Assembly (NCBI RefSeq): GCF_014077005.1
Contig: NZ_JACGVC010000050.1
Span: 62,001 to 126,000, forward strand
DNA: 64,000 bases
Source: Colwellia sp. MB3u-45
GTDB lineage: Bacteria; Pseudomonadota; Gammaproteobacteria; Enterobacterales; Alteromonadaceae
Reading direction: 5' to 3'
The position numbers and the translations under genes are program-made. Below the pieces are notes generated by a model that was not told the DNA's origin, made no database searches, and saw only the letters and a program-made list of their open reading frames with translations. Below, one piece after another: positions 44,362-55,647 of the stretch (positions are counted from its first letter, which is position 1; the number at the start of each line of letters is the position of its first letter).

Positions 44362-46915
44362 TAAAAACATGCACGCCGCGCTAATTCCCCTTTTACTCGG
44401 GGCAGCAAGTCAAACAGCGCTTGCACAAGAAACTACTCAAGTCCAAGAAAGTGAAATAGAGAAAATAGCGATTATTGGTAGCCGAGTCGCTGGCCGCTCT
44501 GCCGAAGAATTACCGGTACCGGTCGATATTTTATCTGCAGAAGCATTAGCCAATACTGGCCAAACAGAAGTGGGTCGTATGCTTCAAGCTATTGCACCAT
44601 CATTTAACTTTTCTAGCTCTTCCATCAGTGATGGTAGCGATGCATTACGTCCAGCAACACTAAGAGGCCTAGGACCAGATCAAACCTTAGTATTGATTAA
44701 TGGTCGTCGTCGTCACCAAGCCAGTTTGATTCATATCAATACCTCTGTTGGTCGCGGCACAGCAGGAACAGATATGAATGCTATCCCTGCGGCATCTATT
44801 AAGCGCATTGAAGTATTGCGAGATGGTGCAGCCGCTCAATATGGCTCTGACGCTATCGCGGGCGTTATTAATATTGTCCTTAACGATGCTAGTGAAGGCG
44901 GTAAAGTTGCAGTATCTTATGGTGAATACTCAGAAGGTGATGGTGAAACAACCAATGTAGACCTTACTAAGGGGTTTAACTTAGGAGACAATGGTTACTT
45001 AAATACTACCCTAAACTTTAGAGATCGTGGTCTTACTAACCGCGCAGGTTTACATGGTTCATGTCAATTCTCCGGATGCACCGACTTACCTAATGGTCAT
45101 TTATTATTAGGTGACCCAAGAGAAGCGACAGCTAGCAGGTCCACTTTTAGAATTGGTGATGCAGACTCTAGCCAGTTTGGTTTAACCATTAATACCGGTT
45201 ATGAATTAGGTAATGGTGAATTATACGGCTTCATTACTTACTCAAATCGCGATAATGAATCCGCCGCATTTTTTCGCCACAACAACAATACCGGCGGTAA
45301 TGCCTTACTGCAAGATGGCGATGCGACCATTCCTAGCGGCTTTTTACCTAAAATCAATACGGAAATAAAAGATTTCTCTTATAATATGGGTTACCAAACA
45401 GGGTTTTCTGATGGCTCATCTTTAGATTTTTCTTATACCTATGGCCAGAACAATATTGATTATGTCACCAGTGATACCATTAACTCTTCTTATGCTAATT
45501 CATTACGCTATAGCTCAAGTTTAACGGCGGATGAAATTCGATCTTCTATTCCGCGCGAAGCTTCAGCATACGGGTTAGAGTTATCGCTGCAAACCTTAAA
45601 CCTTGACTATACCCAAGACTATGAGTTTTTTTCATTAGCCATGGGGGCAGAAATTAGAACAGATCAATTTATAGTCACGGCGGGGGATGAATATTCCTAT
45701 CGTGATTATGATACTGATGATAAAGGCAACAGCTTATACGCAGATGACCGTTCTGCGGGTACGCAAGGCTTTGGTGGCACAGCACCGATGCAAGCGGTAG
45801 ATGAAACGCGTGATGTCATTTCTTTTTATGTCGATGTTGAAACTGAAGTAACAGAAGACTTAATTGTCAGTGCTGCAGCCCGTTATGATGATTACCAAGG
45901 TTTTGGTGACAGTACTAATTTTAAATTAGCCGCAAATTGGTCAATAACTGAGACTATCGCCATTCGTGGTGCGATGAGTACGGGTTTCCGAGCTCCGTCA
46001 ATGCAGCAACTTTATACCGATAATATTAGTACCCAATTTCAAAACGATCCGAACAACCCCGGCGGCGATCAAATTGCCGTACAGGTGGGTACTTTTCGTA
46101 ATGACTCAAACCTCGCCAAAGCGATCGGTATTCCTGAGTTAAAAGAAGAAGAAGCAACCAATTTTAGTTTAGGTACTGTGATTAATCTTAGTGATGAAAT
46201 TAACCTAACCCTAGATTGGTATTCAATTAATATTGATGATCGAATTGTGCTGAGTAATTCATTAGGTCAAGGTTTATCTCCGGCTCTAGATGCGGCATTA
46301 ATTGCCTCTGGCGCGGGTGCTGGACAGTTTTTCCTTAATGGTGCTGACACTGAAACCAAAGGTATTGATATCATTGCTACTTGGAATACTGAGCTCTTAG
46401 GTGGTGACTTTAACTTAACCGCAGCCGCTAACTTTACTGAGACTGATGTAGTCAGTATCTATACGCCACAAAACAGTGCGCTAGGAGGGGTAAACCCAAG
46501 TGATGTTTTTTCAGAACAAGCTATTTCTATTATTGAAGAGTGGCAACCACAAGATCGTATTAGCTTAAGTAGTTTATATACTATCGATAATGTCAGTATC
46601 AATTTGTCCTTTAACCGTTATGGTGAATACACAGTGACCGATGGCGGTAGTCAAACCTATGGCGCTGAAGTATTAACTGATTTACGCATCAACTATCAGG
46701 TCACTGATGACTTGTCATTTAATATTGGCAGTAATAATTTGTTTGATGTTTACCCAGATAAAAATACCATAGGTAACTCACGCTCAGGCACAATAGAAGA
46801 TGCAAGTGGCAATATTGTGGTCAGTAGCCCAGGTGTATTTACTTATTCACGTCGCTCAGCACCTTTTGGATTTAATGGCGCATTTTATTATGCAGGCGCT
46901 GAATTTAAATTTTAA
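44354..46915 (+). CDS. TonB-dependent outer-membrane receptor
   Basis: This 853-residue receptor imports a large substrate using TonB energy. A signal peptide (KNMHAALIPLLLGAASQTALA) is followed by the TonB box region (ESEIEKIAIIGSRV), a plug domain (about 45-170, with LRGLGPDQTLVLINGRR and GAAAQYGSDAIAGVINIVL) and a 22-strand barrel ending in the aromatic AGAEFKF. AGAGAG-like AGAGAT at 44342 upstream and the signal peptide favour the ATG at 44354 over a TTG at 44327. It has no STN domain of its own. The substrate is unknown. A terminator follows. Confidence 0.93.
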   Translation: MKNKNMHAALIPLLLGAASQTALAQETTQVQESEIEKIAIIGSRVAGRSAEELPVPVDILSAEALANTGQTEVGRMLQAIAPSFNFSSSSISDGSDALRPATLRGLGPDQTLVLINGRRRHQASLIHINTSVGRGTAGTDMNAIPAASIKRIEVLRDGAAAQYGSDAIAGVINIVLNDASEGGKVAVSYGEYSEGDGETTNVDLTKGFNLGDNGYLNTTLNFRDRGLTNRAGLHGSCQFSGCTDLPNGHLLLGDPREATASRSTFRIGDADSSQFGLTINTGYELGNGELYGFITYSNRDNESAAFFRHNNNTGGNALLQDGDATIPSGFLPKINTEIKDFSYNMGYQTGFSDGSSLDFSYTYGQNNIDYVTSDTINSSYANSLRYSSSLTADEIRSSIPREASAYGLELSLQTLNLDYTQDYEFFSLAMGAEIRTDQFIVTAGDEYSYRDYDTDDKGNSLYADDRSAGTQGFGGTAPMQAVDETRDVISFYVDVETEVTEDLIVSAAARYDDYQGFGDSTNFKLAANWSITETIAIRGAMSTGFRAPSMQQLYTDNISTQFQNDPNNPGGDQIAVQVGTFRNDSNLAKAIGIPELKEEEATNFSLGTVINLSDEINLTLDWYSINIDDRIVLSNSLGQGLSPALDAALIASGAGAGQFFLNGADTETKGIDIIATWNTELLGGDFNLTAAANFTETDVVSIYTPQNSALGGVNPSDVFSEQAISIIEEWQPQDRISLSSLYTIDNVSINLSFNRYGEYTVTDGGSQTYGAEVLTDLRINYQVTDDLSFNIGSNNLFDVYPDKNTIGNSRSGTIEDASGNIVVSSPGVFTYSRRSAPFGFNGAFYYAGAEFKF

Positions 46916-46952
46916 GCTTATCGACTAGAAGCTAAGCTTAGAAGATAACGCC

Positions 46953-46980
46953 AAGCGCAGAATAATCTGCGCTTTTTATT
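46953..46980 (+). terminator. Rho-independent terminator of the TonB-dependent receptor gene
   Basis: AAGCGCAGA and TCTGCGCTT form a 9-bp perfect stem with a 4-base loop, followed by T residues. Confidence 0.88.
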
Positions 46981-47061
46981 TCAGTTTTTTTATTGCAGTC
47001 TTTGAAAATCAAGCCATCTTCATCGTTGGCGCTTAAAGTAGCAAACCGTTGCAATGTCAGT

Positions 47062-47469
47062 CTATTGCTCAACCCATAACTCGTCTTTAGCATGAAGCTG
47101 ATACAGACCTTCCGCTTTATTGATTAGCAGCTTGGCATACTCGACTTGTTCCTCAACGTCACTTTTTAAAAGACTATCAGCCTGTATTTGCCATTTAAAA
47201 GTAAAGTGGCGTAATACGTTACGAGCCGGCTCGTTTTGTTCCAACACTAAATGGTCAGTCGGTAAATCGCCACTGATCACCCACACCTTGGTTTTATCTA
47301 ACAAGTTAATTTTCCATACCGCCATTAAAGGGATCAAATAACGACTTTCAGTGTCGGCAACACTCTCGGTTACTAAGCCTTTCTCTGCAAGGTATTTAGT
47401 TGCTTTTAAATACTGCTCTCGAATCCAAGCTTGTTGTTGTTCTTGAGTCATGGCTAATTTGTCTGTCAT
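47062..47469 (-). CDS. DUF4826-family protein
   Basis: This 135-residue soluble protein is of unknown function. The sequence MTQEQQQAWIREQYLKATKY with LAEKGLV and the central VWVISGDLPTDHLV resemble the DUF4826 family found in Alteromonadales and Shewanella. No signal peptide or membrane segment is seen. It is isolated, convergent with the receptor gene and divergent from the leucine dehydrogenase gene. Confidence 0.75.
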   Translation of the reverse strand: MTDKLAMTQEQQQAWIREQYLKATKYLAEKGLVTESVADTESRYLIPLMAVWKINLLDKTKVWVISGDLPTDHLVLEQNEPARNVLRHFTFKWQIQADSLLKSDVEEQVEYAKLLINKAEGLYQLHAKDELWVEQ

Positions 47470-47671
47470 GTTTAGGGTCTTTTTATTAATAAGTTAATAT
47501 GTTAATAACGGGAAGTTTGTATGGATTAATTCACAGCAAAGTTCAAATTTATTTATAGCTTCACTAGCGAAGCATTTATCTAAATGATATTGTGCGCAGC
47601 GAATTATTACAACCCTAGTTGAAGTAAAATTAATACTTGAACTATTTTTAAGATCAATGGAGATTTCGATA

Positions 47672-48715
47672 GTGGCCGTTTTTGATTTAGTAGATTTTGA
47701 TAACCATGAACAAGTTGTTTATTGTAGTGACGAAGCATCTGGGCTAAAAGCCATTATAGCCGTTCATAGCACAGCCTTGGGGCCAGCAGCTGGCGGTTGT
47801 CGTTTTTGGGATTATGCCAGTGATGAAGCCGCACTTAAAGATGTATTACGTTTATCTAAAGGCATGACTTATAAAAATGCCATGGCCGGTTTAAAACTAG
47901 GCGGTGGCAAAGGCGTTATCATTGGTGACGCCAAAACACTGAAATCAACCGCCTTGTTTAAAGCCTATGGCCAAGCGGTTAATAATTTAAATGGCCGTTA
48001 CTATACCGCTGAAGACATTAATATCACTACCGCCGACATGGCGATTGTTAACCAAAGTACCGATTTTGTTTCTGGTCTTGAAGGTAAAAGTGGTAATCCC
48101 GCGCCATTTACCGCATTAGGTACATTTTTAGGTATCAAAGCAGCGGTTAAATTTAAGTTAGGTAAAGATGATTTAACCGGTATTAAAGTTGCAGTGCAAG
48201 GCTTAGGAAGTGTAGGTTATTCACTTTGTGAGAAATTGCATGCCGCTGGCGCTGAGTTAATTGTTACTGATATTAATCAGCTTGCGCTCGATAAAGCCGT
48301 TGCAGAGCTAGATGCTACTGTTGTTGGTTTAGACGAGATTTATAGCCAAGATGTTGATGTATACTCGCCATGTGCATTAGGTGCCTCAATTAACGATGAT
48401 AGTATAGCGCAATTAAAAGCCACAATAGTGGCCGGTTGTGCTAATAATCAATTAGCCGAGTCTCGCCATGATCAAATGCTGACAGAAAAAGGGATTTTGT
48501 ATGCCCCTGATTATGTTATCAATGCCGGTGGTATTATTAATGTTGCTTTAGAAATTTATCCAGAACCCTATTGTGCTGACAGTGCAACAAAGTTAGTGGA
48601 AAATATTTACAACACCTTGATGACTGTTTTTGAAACTGCGGAGGCTAATAAGATGCCAACGGGTTTAATTGCTGATGAAATGGCACGTAATATTATAGCT
48701 AACGGGACGAACTAG
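47672..48715 (+). CDS. Leucine dehydrogenase (Glu/Leu/Phe/Val dehydrogenase family)
   Basis: This NAD-dependent amino acid dehydrogenase deaminates leucine and other branched-chain amino acids. It is 347 residues long from GTG 47672 (VAVFDLVDFDNHEQ). That start has GGAG nine bases upstream and gives the MAVF beginning common in this family; an ATG at 47657 would add five residues. The glycine-rich GLKLGGGKGVI carries the catalytic Lys, and GLGSVGYSLCEKL binds the nucleotide. Exact substrate preference cannot be read from the sequence. Confidence 0.9.
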   Translation: MAVFDLVDFDNHEQVVYCSDEASGLKAIIAVHSTALGPAAGGCRFWDYASDEAALKDVLRLSKGMTYKNAMAGLKLGGGKGVIIGDAKTLKSTALFKAYGQAVNNLNGRYYTAEDINITTADMAIVNQSTDFVSGLEGKSGNPAPFTALGTFLGIKAAVKFKLGKDDLTGIKVAVQGLGSVGYSLCEKLHAAGAELIVTDINQLALDKAVAELDATVVGLDEIYSQDVDVYSPCALGASINDDSIAQLKATIVAGCANNQLAESRHDQMLTEKGILYAPDYVINAGGIINVALEIYPEPYCADSATKLVENIYNTLMTVFETAEANKMPTGLIADEMARNIIANGTN

Positions 48716-48771
48716 CTTTAACACCAATAAGCTATTCGCTTTCAGTATTGAGCTATCAGCATACAATTAGT

Positions 48772-48811
48772 CTATAAAATAAAAACACCGAGAGGTGCTT
48801 TTATTTTATAG
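48772..48811. terminator. Strong bidirectional terminator between leucine dehydrogenase and ydiJ genes
   Basis: CTATAAAATAAAA-CACC pairs with GGTG-TTTTATTTTATAG around GAGA. The long A/T arms give a U-run in both directions, suiting two convergent genes. Confidence 0.82.
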
Positions 48812-48915
48812 ACAGTAAGTTATGCCATGATCACATGAATAGAAAGCATGGCGATATTTCAGTTGATTTTATCAACACTTAGCCAATCTGGTTAAGTGTT
48901 GATGCTAACAATAGG

Positions 48916-51900
48916 CTATAAAACGTTTAATAAAGCCTGCACTGGATGCAAGGTTACCTTGTTATCTAAGCGCTTTATTTGACTACGACATGAATAGCCA
49001 GTAACCAATATTTGCTCAGTCGCCAAATCGGCTACTTTATTATGCCAACTCATTTGATACAGTGCTTTCGAGTTATCTAAATTAACTTTTTCATGACCAT
49101 AGGTCCCAGCCATACCACAACAGCCCACTGACACACTGGATAACGACAAACCAAAGTGTTGGAATATATGCTGCCACTGCCCTTCACTACCCGCTAATGC
49201 GGTTTTTTCCGTGCAATGAGCAAAGAGCTTATAGTCTACAGAATTTTCGCTCTTAAACGCTTGTTCAATCACCCTGCTACTTTGTGATGCAATAATCGCT
49301 ATTAGCCATTCATGTGCTAATTTAACCTCAAAATCGCCACGTTTATTACCTAATACCTGATTATATTCGTCCCTAAAACATAAGGCTAGTGAGGCGTCTA
49401 AACCCACCATAGGTATGTCGAGTTGATGAATTTGATTTAAAAATTCTGCCGTTGATTTAGCCGTTTTGGCAAACTTAGCTAAAAAACCTTTTACGTGTTG
49501 TGGCTTACCATTGGGCTTAAAGGGTAATAATATAGGTTCAAAACCAAGCTTTTTCACCAACAACATAAAGTCTTCAACCACTTTTGCATCATAAAACGAG
49601 GTAAATGGGTCTTGAACAATTAACAATGACTTCGCACGTTTATCCGCAGACAAGCTTTTAAGTGCTGATAAATCAAAGGCAGTAAATTTATGCTTAGTGA
49701 CTCTTTGCGCTAATGTCGGTGTCGACAATAAAGGCGTGTCAACATAGCCGATAGTCACTTGCGAGAATTTATCGTAAATATTAGACGCCAAAACACTATT
49801 GACTATTTTTGGAGCTTTAGCCATGACTGGCGTCATTAATTCTACATTCGCCACTAAGTGATCTTTTAACGGTCTAAAATATCGCGAGTGATAAAGGTTA
49901 ATAAATCTAGCCCTAAAATCAGGTACATCAACTTTAATAGGACACTGACTCGCGCAAGCTTTACATGCTAAACACCCTTGCATGGCTTCCATCACTTCAT
50001 GGGAAAAATCATCGTTTTCAACAGTTTTAAACTGGCTATTGAAACGATTTCTCACCTTGTCTAATAATCTTTTTACTGACCAATGTTGTATGTTTTGCTC
50101 CAACGCCAGCACATCAACACCTTTAGATTCGACTAAGCGCAACCACTCACGCATTAAGCCAGCTCTGCCTTTGGGCGAATGCCTGCGATCTCGTGTTACC
50201 TTGCTTGAAGGACACATAGGGCTGTCTACATCATAGTTAAAGCACAAGCCATTACCATTACAGTCAAGCGCAGAACTGAAGGAGTCTTTTACCGTCACAG
50301 GTATTTGTCGGTCATAAAAACCACGTTTTTTGTCATCAACAGAAACTAGCTTGTCAGTGGAATGATAAGGCGTACAAATTTTACCCGGATTCATTTTATT
50401 TAACGGATCAAAAGCGGCTTTGATCTTTCTTAATTCGGTAAATAAAGTCTCACCAAAAAATTCAGGGCCATATTCACTGCGATAACCTTTACCATGCTCG
50501 CCCCACATTAAACCACCATATTTAGCGGTTAATGCCACCACCTGATCTGAAATTTCTCTCAGTAAAAGCTCTTGCTCTGGATCGCACATATCCAATGCAG
50601 GTCGAACATGTAAAACACCGGCATCAACATGACCAAACATACCATAATGCAAACCATGGCTATCGAGTAACTGTCTAAACTCAACTATATAGTCAGCTAA
50701 ATTTTCTGGCGGTACGGCGGTGTCTTCAGCAAATGCTAACGGCTTTTGACTCCCTTTGGTATTACCTAATAAACCAACCGCTTTTTTACGCATGCCATAT
50801 AACTTGCCAATACTGGCTAGATCTGAGGTAACTTGATAACCAATAACACCGGTTTTGTTGGCGATATCTTTATCAAGCTCCACGCATAAGGCGCTAACTT
50901 GCTCGGCAAGACCTTCAACACTCTCGCCGTTATATTCAACCATGTTGATGCCGTCCATTACGGCGCCATCAACATCTTGCAACATATCACTAACCAGTTG
51001 CCAAACAATATCTTGTTTAGCTAAGTTCAATACTTTACTGTCAATGGTTTCAACTGACGTCGCTTTAGCTTGCACTAGTCTCGGTGAATGACGCAACGCC
51101 GAGTCAAAACTGTCATATTTAATGTTAATCAGCGTTTTAGCTTTAGCTATCGGTGTTAGATTGAGTTTGGCTTCACAAACAAAGGCTAACGAGCCTTCAG
51201 AGCCAGTAATAATTCGGCTTAAATCTACTATCGATAAGTCATCATTAAAAACATGTTCTAGATCATAGCCGGTGAGGAATCGATTCAAACGAGGAAATTT
51301 TTCTAAAATTAATGCGCGATTATCCCCACAAGACTTCAGTACTTGTTGCATCAGTTTTGCTTCAGTACTGTCTTGCTGAGCTAGTGCCTGTGCTTGAGCA
51401 ATGGTTTGGGGTTTTGTATTTAAAAATTCGCCATTCACTAATACGCTTTCAAGTGCTAAAACGTGGTTAGAGGTTTTACCATAAACTAACGAGCCTTGAC
51501 CTGACGCATCTGTGTTAATCATGCCACCAATAGTGGCTCGACTGCTAGTAGATAAATCAGGAGAAAAGAAAAAACCATAAGGCTTAAGATAATCATTTAA
51601 TTGGTCTTTAATCACCCCAGCTTCGACTCGAACCCAATTCTCTTCAACATTTATCTCTAAAATACTATTCATATATTTTGATAAATCAAGCACGATACCC
51701 GGCGTTAAACTTTGGCCATTAGTACCCGTACCGCCGCCGCGAGCACTAAACTTTATCGCGTCAAATTGCGCTTCGCTGCCCAGTAGCGTCACCACTTGAA
51801 TGTCTTGCTTACAGCGTGGGTGCAGCACTAATTGTGGCAGTTGTTGATAAATACTATTGTCGGTGGCGTGCGCTAAACGTGCGCTATATTGAAAGTTTAT

Positions 51901-51990
51901 ATCACCGGTAAAATGTTTAGTCGCCAAGATTTTGGCAAACTCTTGATATAAAGGAGAAACTAACTCTTGAGGACTTAAGCGAGGTAACAT
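48916..51990 (-). CDS. ydiJ: YdiJ-type FAD-linked oxidase with 4Fe-4S domain (D-2-hydroxyacid dehydrogenase)
   Basis: This two-domain enzyme of about 1024 residues matches E. coli YdiJ, reported to oxidise D-2-hydroxyglutarate. The N-terminal half is a PCMH-type FAD domain (KFSARGGGTGTNGQSL, ATIGGMINTDASGQGSLVYG) with an FAD-oxidase C domain. The C-terminal part has the ferredoxin-like motif GCLACKACASQCPIKVDVP and cysteine-rich CCG-type sequences (SVGCCGMAGTYGHEK). I start at ATG 51990 (MLPRLSPQE), which aligns with the E. coli N-terminus; a TTG at 52011 is possible. Single gene. Confidence 0.9.
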   Translation of the reverse strand: MLPRLSPQELVSPLYQEFAKILATKHFTGDINFQYSARLAHATDNSIYQQLPQLVLHPRCKQDIQVVTLLGSEAQFDAIKFSARGGGTGTNGQSLTPGIVLDLSKYMNSILEINVEENWVRVEAGVIKDQLNDYLKPYGFFFSPDLSTSSRATIGGMINTDASGQGSLVYGKTSNHVLALESVLVNGEFLNTKPQTIAQAQALAQQDSTEAKLMQQVLKSCGDNRALILEKFPRLNRFLTGYDLEHVFNDDLSIVDLSRIITGSEGSLAFVCEAKLNLTPIAKAKTLINIKYDSFDSALRHSPRLVQAKATSVETIDSKVLNLAKQDIVWQLVSDMLQDVDGAVMDGINMVEYNGESVEGLAEQVSALCVELDKDIANKTGVIGYQVTSDLASIGKLYGMRKKAVGLLGNTKGSQKPLAFAEDTAVPPENLADYIVEFRQLLDSHGLHYGMFGHVDAGVLHVRPALDMCDPEQELLLREISDQVVALTAKYGGLMWGEHGKGYRSEYGPEFFGETLFTELRKIKAAFDPLNKMNPGKICTPYHSTDKLVSVDDKKRGFYDRQIPVTVKDSFSSALDCNGNGLCFNYDVDSPMCPSSKVTRDRRHSPKGRAGLMREWLRLVESKGVDVLALEQNIQHWSVKRLLDKVRNRFNSQFKTVENDDFSHEVMEAMQGCLACKACASQCPIKVDVPDFRARFINLYHSRYFRPLKDHLVANVELMTPVMAKAPKIVNSVLASNIYDKFSQVTIGYVDTPLLSTPTLAQRVTKHKFTAFDLSALKSLSADKRAKSLLIVQDPFTSFYDAKVVEDFMLLVKKLGFEPILLPFKPNGKPQHVKGFLAKFAKTAKSTAEFLNQIHQLDIPMVGLDASLALCFRDEYNQVLGNKRGDFEVKLAHEWLIAIIASQSSRVIEQAFKSENSVDYKLFAHCTEKTALAGSEGQWQHIFQHFGLSLSSVSVGCCGMAGTYGHEKVNLDNSKALYQMSWHNKVADLATEQILVTGYSCRSQIKRLDNKVTLHPVQALLNVL

Positions 51991-52062
51991 AGGTGAAAAG
52001 TCTATTAACAATATTATGTGGCTAATATTATATCACGGCATATTGTCAATTTGATCAGTTAA

Positions 52063-52117
52063 CAAAAAAAGCCTAAGAACTTTTTTATCATCGTCATGAT
52101 AAAAAGCACCTAGGCTT
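52063..52117 (-). terminator. Rho-independent terminator of ppsA
   Basis: On the minus strand AAGCCTA pairs with TAGGCTT, and an inner stem pairs TTTTTATCAT with ATGATAAAAA, separated by an internal loop. The hairpin ends in seven T residues. It is the most likely end of the ppsA transcript. Confidence 0.75.
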
Positions 52118-52146
52118 GATTTAATGTAAAAGTAATGTAAACCCGC

Positions 52147-52183
52147 GCTACTTGAAGTCAACCTCAAGTCAACCTCAAGTAGC
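52147..52183. repeat. Tandem 11-bp repeat inside a 9-bp inverted repeat after ppsA
   Basis: TCAACCTCAAG occurs twice in direct tandem (52158-52168, 52169-52179). The stretch is framed by GCTACTTGA (52147-52155) and its inverse TCAAGTAGC (52175-52183). It lies 23-60 bases after the ppsA stop. Confidence 0.6.
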
Positions 52184-52205
52184 AGGTTTGTACCCGTATA
52201 AAAGG

Positions 52206-54587
52206 CTATTTATTTTTATTATGCTGTTCTGCTAAATATAACCAGGTGGGTAAAACAGTGTCAGGGTTCAGCGATAAACTTTCAATGCCCTTTTCAACTA
52301 ACCATGCAGCAAAGTCAGGATGATCTGACGGACCTTGACCACAAATACCGACATATTTCCCACGTGCCTTACAGGCGTTAATCGCCATTTCTAACAAAAT
52401 TTTAATCGCAGGATCTCGTTCATCAAACAAATGAGCCACTAAACCAGAGTCACGGTCTAAACCTAAAGTTAATTGCGTTAAATCATTAGAGCCGATAGAG
52501 AAACCATCAAAGTAGTCTAAAAATTGATCGGCTAATAAAGCATTCGATGGTAATTCACACATCATAATAATACGCAGTCCATTTTCACCACGTTTTAAAC
52601 CATGCTCTGCTAGAATATCAATAACTGCAGCGGCTTCGCCAAGGGTGCGAATAAATGGGATCATAATCTCAACATGGGTCATGTCCATGTCGTTACGTAC
52701 GCGTTTAATCGCCTCACATTCAAGCGCAAAACAATCTCTGAAATCTTTCGATATATAGCGTGAAGCACCACGGTAACCTATCATAGGATTTTCTTCTTCT
52801 GGCTCAAAACCTTCGCCACCGACTAAGTTTGCATATTCGTTTGATTTAAAATCAGACATACGCACAATCACTTTTTCTGGCGCATAGGCTGCAGCTAAAG
52901 TAGAAATACCTTCAGTTAGCTTAGCAATGTAAAATTCAACGGGGTTGTCATAACCGGCAATAATCTCGCGAATTTCTTCTTGAAGTTCTGCTGGTTGTTC
53001 GTCAAAGTTCAAGAGTGCTTTGGGATGAACACCAATCATTTTGTTAATGATAAATTCTAAACGCGCCAAACCAATACCGGCATGTGGCAAACGAGCAAAG
53101 GCAAAAGCACGATCCGGGTTACCCACATTCATCATTATTTTCAATGGTAACTCTGGCATTGAATCCACTTCTGAAGTGGTAACGGTAAAGTCCAATTGAC
53201 CTTGATAAATAAAGCCTGTATCACCTTCAGCACAAGAAACGGTTACTTCGTCACCTGTAGATATTTTACGGGTCGCATCACCGCAACCAACCACCGCTGG
53301 AATACCCATTTCACGGGCAATAATTGCGGCATGACAAGTTCTCCCGCCACGGTTAGTCACAATAGCAGAAGCACGTTTCATGATAGGCTCCCAATCTGGA
53401 TCCGTCATATCGGTAACTAACACATCACCCGGTAAAATTTTATCCATTTCAGCCAGTGAAGATAAAACTTTAGCTTTACCACTGCCTATTTTATGACCAA
53501 TTGAGCGACCTTCACAAATAATGTTGGCGCTAGATTGTAATTGAAATTGCTCCATCACATTAGCATTTTCACGGCTTTTAACTGTCTCTGGTCGCGCTTG
53601 TACAATGTACAACTTACCGTCTAAACCGTCTTTAGCCCATTCAATATCCATAGCACGGCCATAATGTTTTTCAATCACTACCGCTTGCTTCGCTAATTCT
53701 TCAACTTCTTGGTCTGTAAGAGAGAAAGTATCTGATTGCGCTTGATCAATATCAACAATTTCAACTTGTTTACCGTGTTCTGGATTATCAGCGTAAATCA
53801 TTTTAATGGCTTTACTACCAATATTGCGCCGTACAACCGCAGGCTTACCTTTGGCTAATGTTGGTTTATGAACATAAAATTCATCAGGGTTAACCGCGCC
53901 CTGCACCACCATTTCGCCTAAACCGTAGCTTGACGTAATAAATACTACATCTTCAAAGCCTGATTCAGTATCAATAGAGAACATGACACCACTAGAAGAA
54001 ATATCACTGCGCACCATACGTTGAATGCCAGCAGAAAGCGCAACACCACGATGGTCATAACCTTGGTGTACACGATAAGAAATAGCACGGTCATTAAAGA
54101 GAGAAGCAAATACGTGTTTAATCGCGATCATTACCGCGTCTAAACCGCGAACATTGAGGAAAGTTTCTTGTTGGCCGGCAAAAGAAGCGTCGGGCATATC
54201 TTCAGCGGTTGCTGATGAACGTACAGCAAATGAAGCGTCATCGGCAAAGCCACCGGCAAGTTTTGCATAAGCTTTTTCAATGTCTTGCTGCATATCAGGT
54301 AAAAATGGCGTCTCAATAACCCATTGACGAATTTTACCACCACACTCAGCTAAGGCATTAATATCACCAACATCTAAATCATCTAACAGCTGATAAATTT
54401 TGTCGTTCAGGCCGCTTTGTTCTAGAAATTCATTAAAAGCAAATGAGGTCGTTGCAAAACCACCCGGCACTTGCACACCAACATTTGAAAGATTAGAAAT
54501 CATTTCACCCAATGATGCATTTTTACCGCCTACGCGATCTACATCATTCATGCCTAAATTTTCATACCAAAGCACATATTCTTGCAC
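52206..54587 (-). CDS. ppsA: Phosphoenolpyruvate synthase
   Basis: This gluconeogenic enzyme makes PEP, AMP and phosphate from pyruvate and ATP. At 793 residues it has the family length. The N-terminal ATP-binding domain begins [24 protein letters not shown]; the swivelling phospho-His domain has [19 protein letters not shown] with His near residue 420; the C-terminal PEP-binding barrel ends with [11 protein letters not shown]. It is divergent from ppsR, whose product reversibly inactivates it. Confidence 0.97.
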   Translation of the reverse strand: MQEYVLWYENLGMNDVDRVGGKNASLGEMISNLSNVGVQVPGGFATTSFAFNEFLEQSGLNDKIYQLLDDLDVGDINALAECGGKIRQWVIETPFLPDMQQDIEKAYAKLAGGFADDASFAVRSSATAEDMPDASFAGQQETFLNVRGLDAVMIAIKHVFASLFNDRAISYRVHQGYDHRGVALSAGIQRMVRSDISSSGVMFSIDTESGFEDVVFITSSYGLGEMVVQGAVNPDEFYVHKPTLAKGKPAVVRRNIGSKAIKMIYADNPEHGKQVEIVDIDQAQSDTFSLTDQEVEELAKQAVVIEKHYGRAMDIEWAKDGLDGKLYIVQARPETVKSRENANVMEQFQLQSSANIICEGRSIGHKIGSGKAKVLSSLAEMDKILPGDVLVTDMTDPDWEPIMKRASAIVTNRGGRTCHAAIIAREMGIPAVVGCGDATRKISTGDEVTVSCAEGDTGFIYQGQLDFTVTTSEVDSMPELPLKIMMNVGNPDRAFAFARLPHAGIGLARLEFIINKMIGVHPKALLNFDEQPAELQEEIREIIAGYDNPVEFYIAKLTEGISTLAAAYAPEKVIVRMSDFKSNEYANLVGGEGFEPEEENPMIGYRGASRYISKDFRDCFALECEAIKRVRNDMDMTHVEIMIPFIRTLGEAAAVIDILAEHGLKRGENGLRIIMMCELPSNALLADQFLDYFDGFSIGSNDLTQLTLGLDRDSGLVAHLFDERDPAIKILLEMAINACKARGKYVGICGQGPSDHPDFAAWLVEKGIESLSLNPDTVLPTWLYLAEQHNKNK

Positions 54588-54837
54588 GACAACATCTCCA
54601 ACAAATTAATAAAATTTAAGAAAGCAATTTTAAAATAGTCTAGTAACCCGTAGACAAAAAATAGCCTAAAAATAGCTTTCTTAACGCTTTTATCAAAGTA
54701 TGTTTCATTAAATGGTTTATTTCACGCTGCAGACATTTTACACTGCTAACCTTGAAACTAAAGCACTATTTGCAAGTTTTCACTCGGGACGATGGCATTA
54801 TCCCCTATTCATCACAGCATAATATATAGGATTAACT

Positions 54838-55647
54838 ATGCGAGCAGCTTTTTATATTTCTGACGGTACAGCGATCACATCTGAAGTTTTTGGTCATGCA
54901 TTATTGTCACTTTTTCCAATGGAATTTGAACACGACACCATTCCTTTTGTAGAAACTAAAGAAAAAGCACTTGAGGCTTGCAAGCGGATAAATAAAGCGG
55001 CAAAGCGAACTGGCATACCGCCATTGGTTTTTCATACCTTCGTTAATCCAGATATTAGAGAGATTATCGACGGCTGCGACGGCATTATTTATAATTTTCT
55101 CGAACACTTTATTGCGCCACTTGAACAACAGCTTGGTCTCAAGGCTAAACCCAAAGCCCACAGAACACATAGTATTCATGAAAATAGTTATGACTATCGC
55201 ATCGAGGCGGTTAACTATTCTATGGCAAATGATGACGGTTCAAATGTCACTAACTATGAGCATGCTGACGTAATACTGGTGGGTGTTTCCCGCTCAGGTA
55301 AAACACCAACAGCGCTTTACTTAGCTCTGCAATACGGTATCAAAGCAGCAAACTATCCATTTACTGACGATGATATGGACGAACTTAAAATACCCGCTTT
55401 TTTAAAAATGCATAAAAAGAAACTCTTTGGTTTAACCATAGATGCAGAACGTTTAGTCGATATTCGCGATGGTAGAATGGCCAATACTAAATACTCTTCA
55501 GCACGGCAATGTCGCATGGAAGTAAGAGAAGTTGAAAAACTATATAAACAAGAAAAAATTCCGTTCCTAAATACCACTAAGCTTTCTATTGAAGAAATAA
55601 CCGCAAAAATATTGTCGGAAACAGGTCTTCAGCGCTATAAATATTAG
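54838..55647 (+). CDS. ppsR: PEP synthase regulatory protein PpsR (bifunctional kinase/pyrophosphorylase)
   Basis: This 269-residue DUF299-family protein phosphorylates PpsA on a Thr in an ADP-dependent manner and dephosphorylates it with phosphate. The nucleotide-binding loop is VGVSRSGKTPTALYLA near residue 150. The N-terminal AAFYISDGTAITSE is typical. It is divergent from ppsA and followed by aroH after 128 bases, the same order as in E. coli. Confidence 0.95.
   Translation: MRAAFYISDGTAITSEVFGHALLSLFPMEFEHDTIPFVETKEKALEACKRINKAAKRTGIPPLVFHTFVNPDIREIIDGCDGIIYNFLEHFIAPLEQQLGLKAKPKAHRTHSIHENSYDYRIEAVNYSMANDDGSNVTNYEHADVILVGVSRSGKTPTALYLALQYGIKAANYPFTDDDMDELKIPAFLKMHKKKLFGLTIDAERLVDIRDGRMANTKYSSARQCRMEVREVEKLYKQEKIPFLNTTKLSIEEITAKILSETGLQRYKY

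Noticed and set aside
52147-52183. CRISPR-like repeat
   Set aside because: Only two 11-bp units in direct contact, no spacers and no cas genes.
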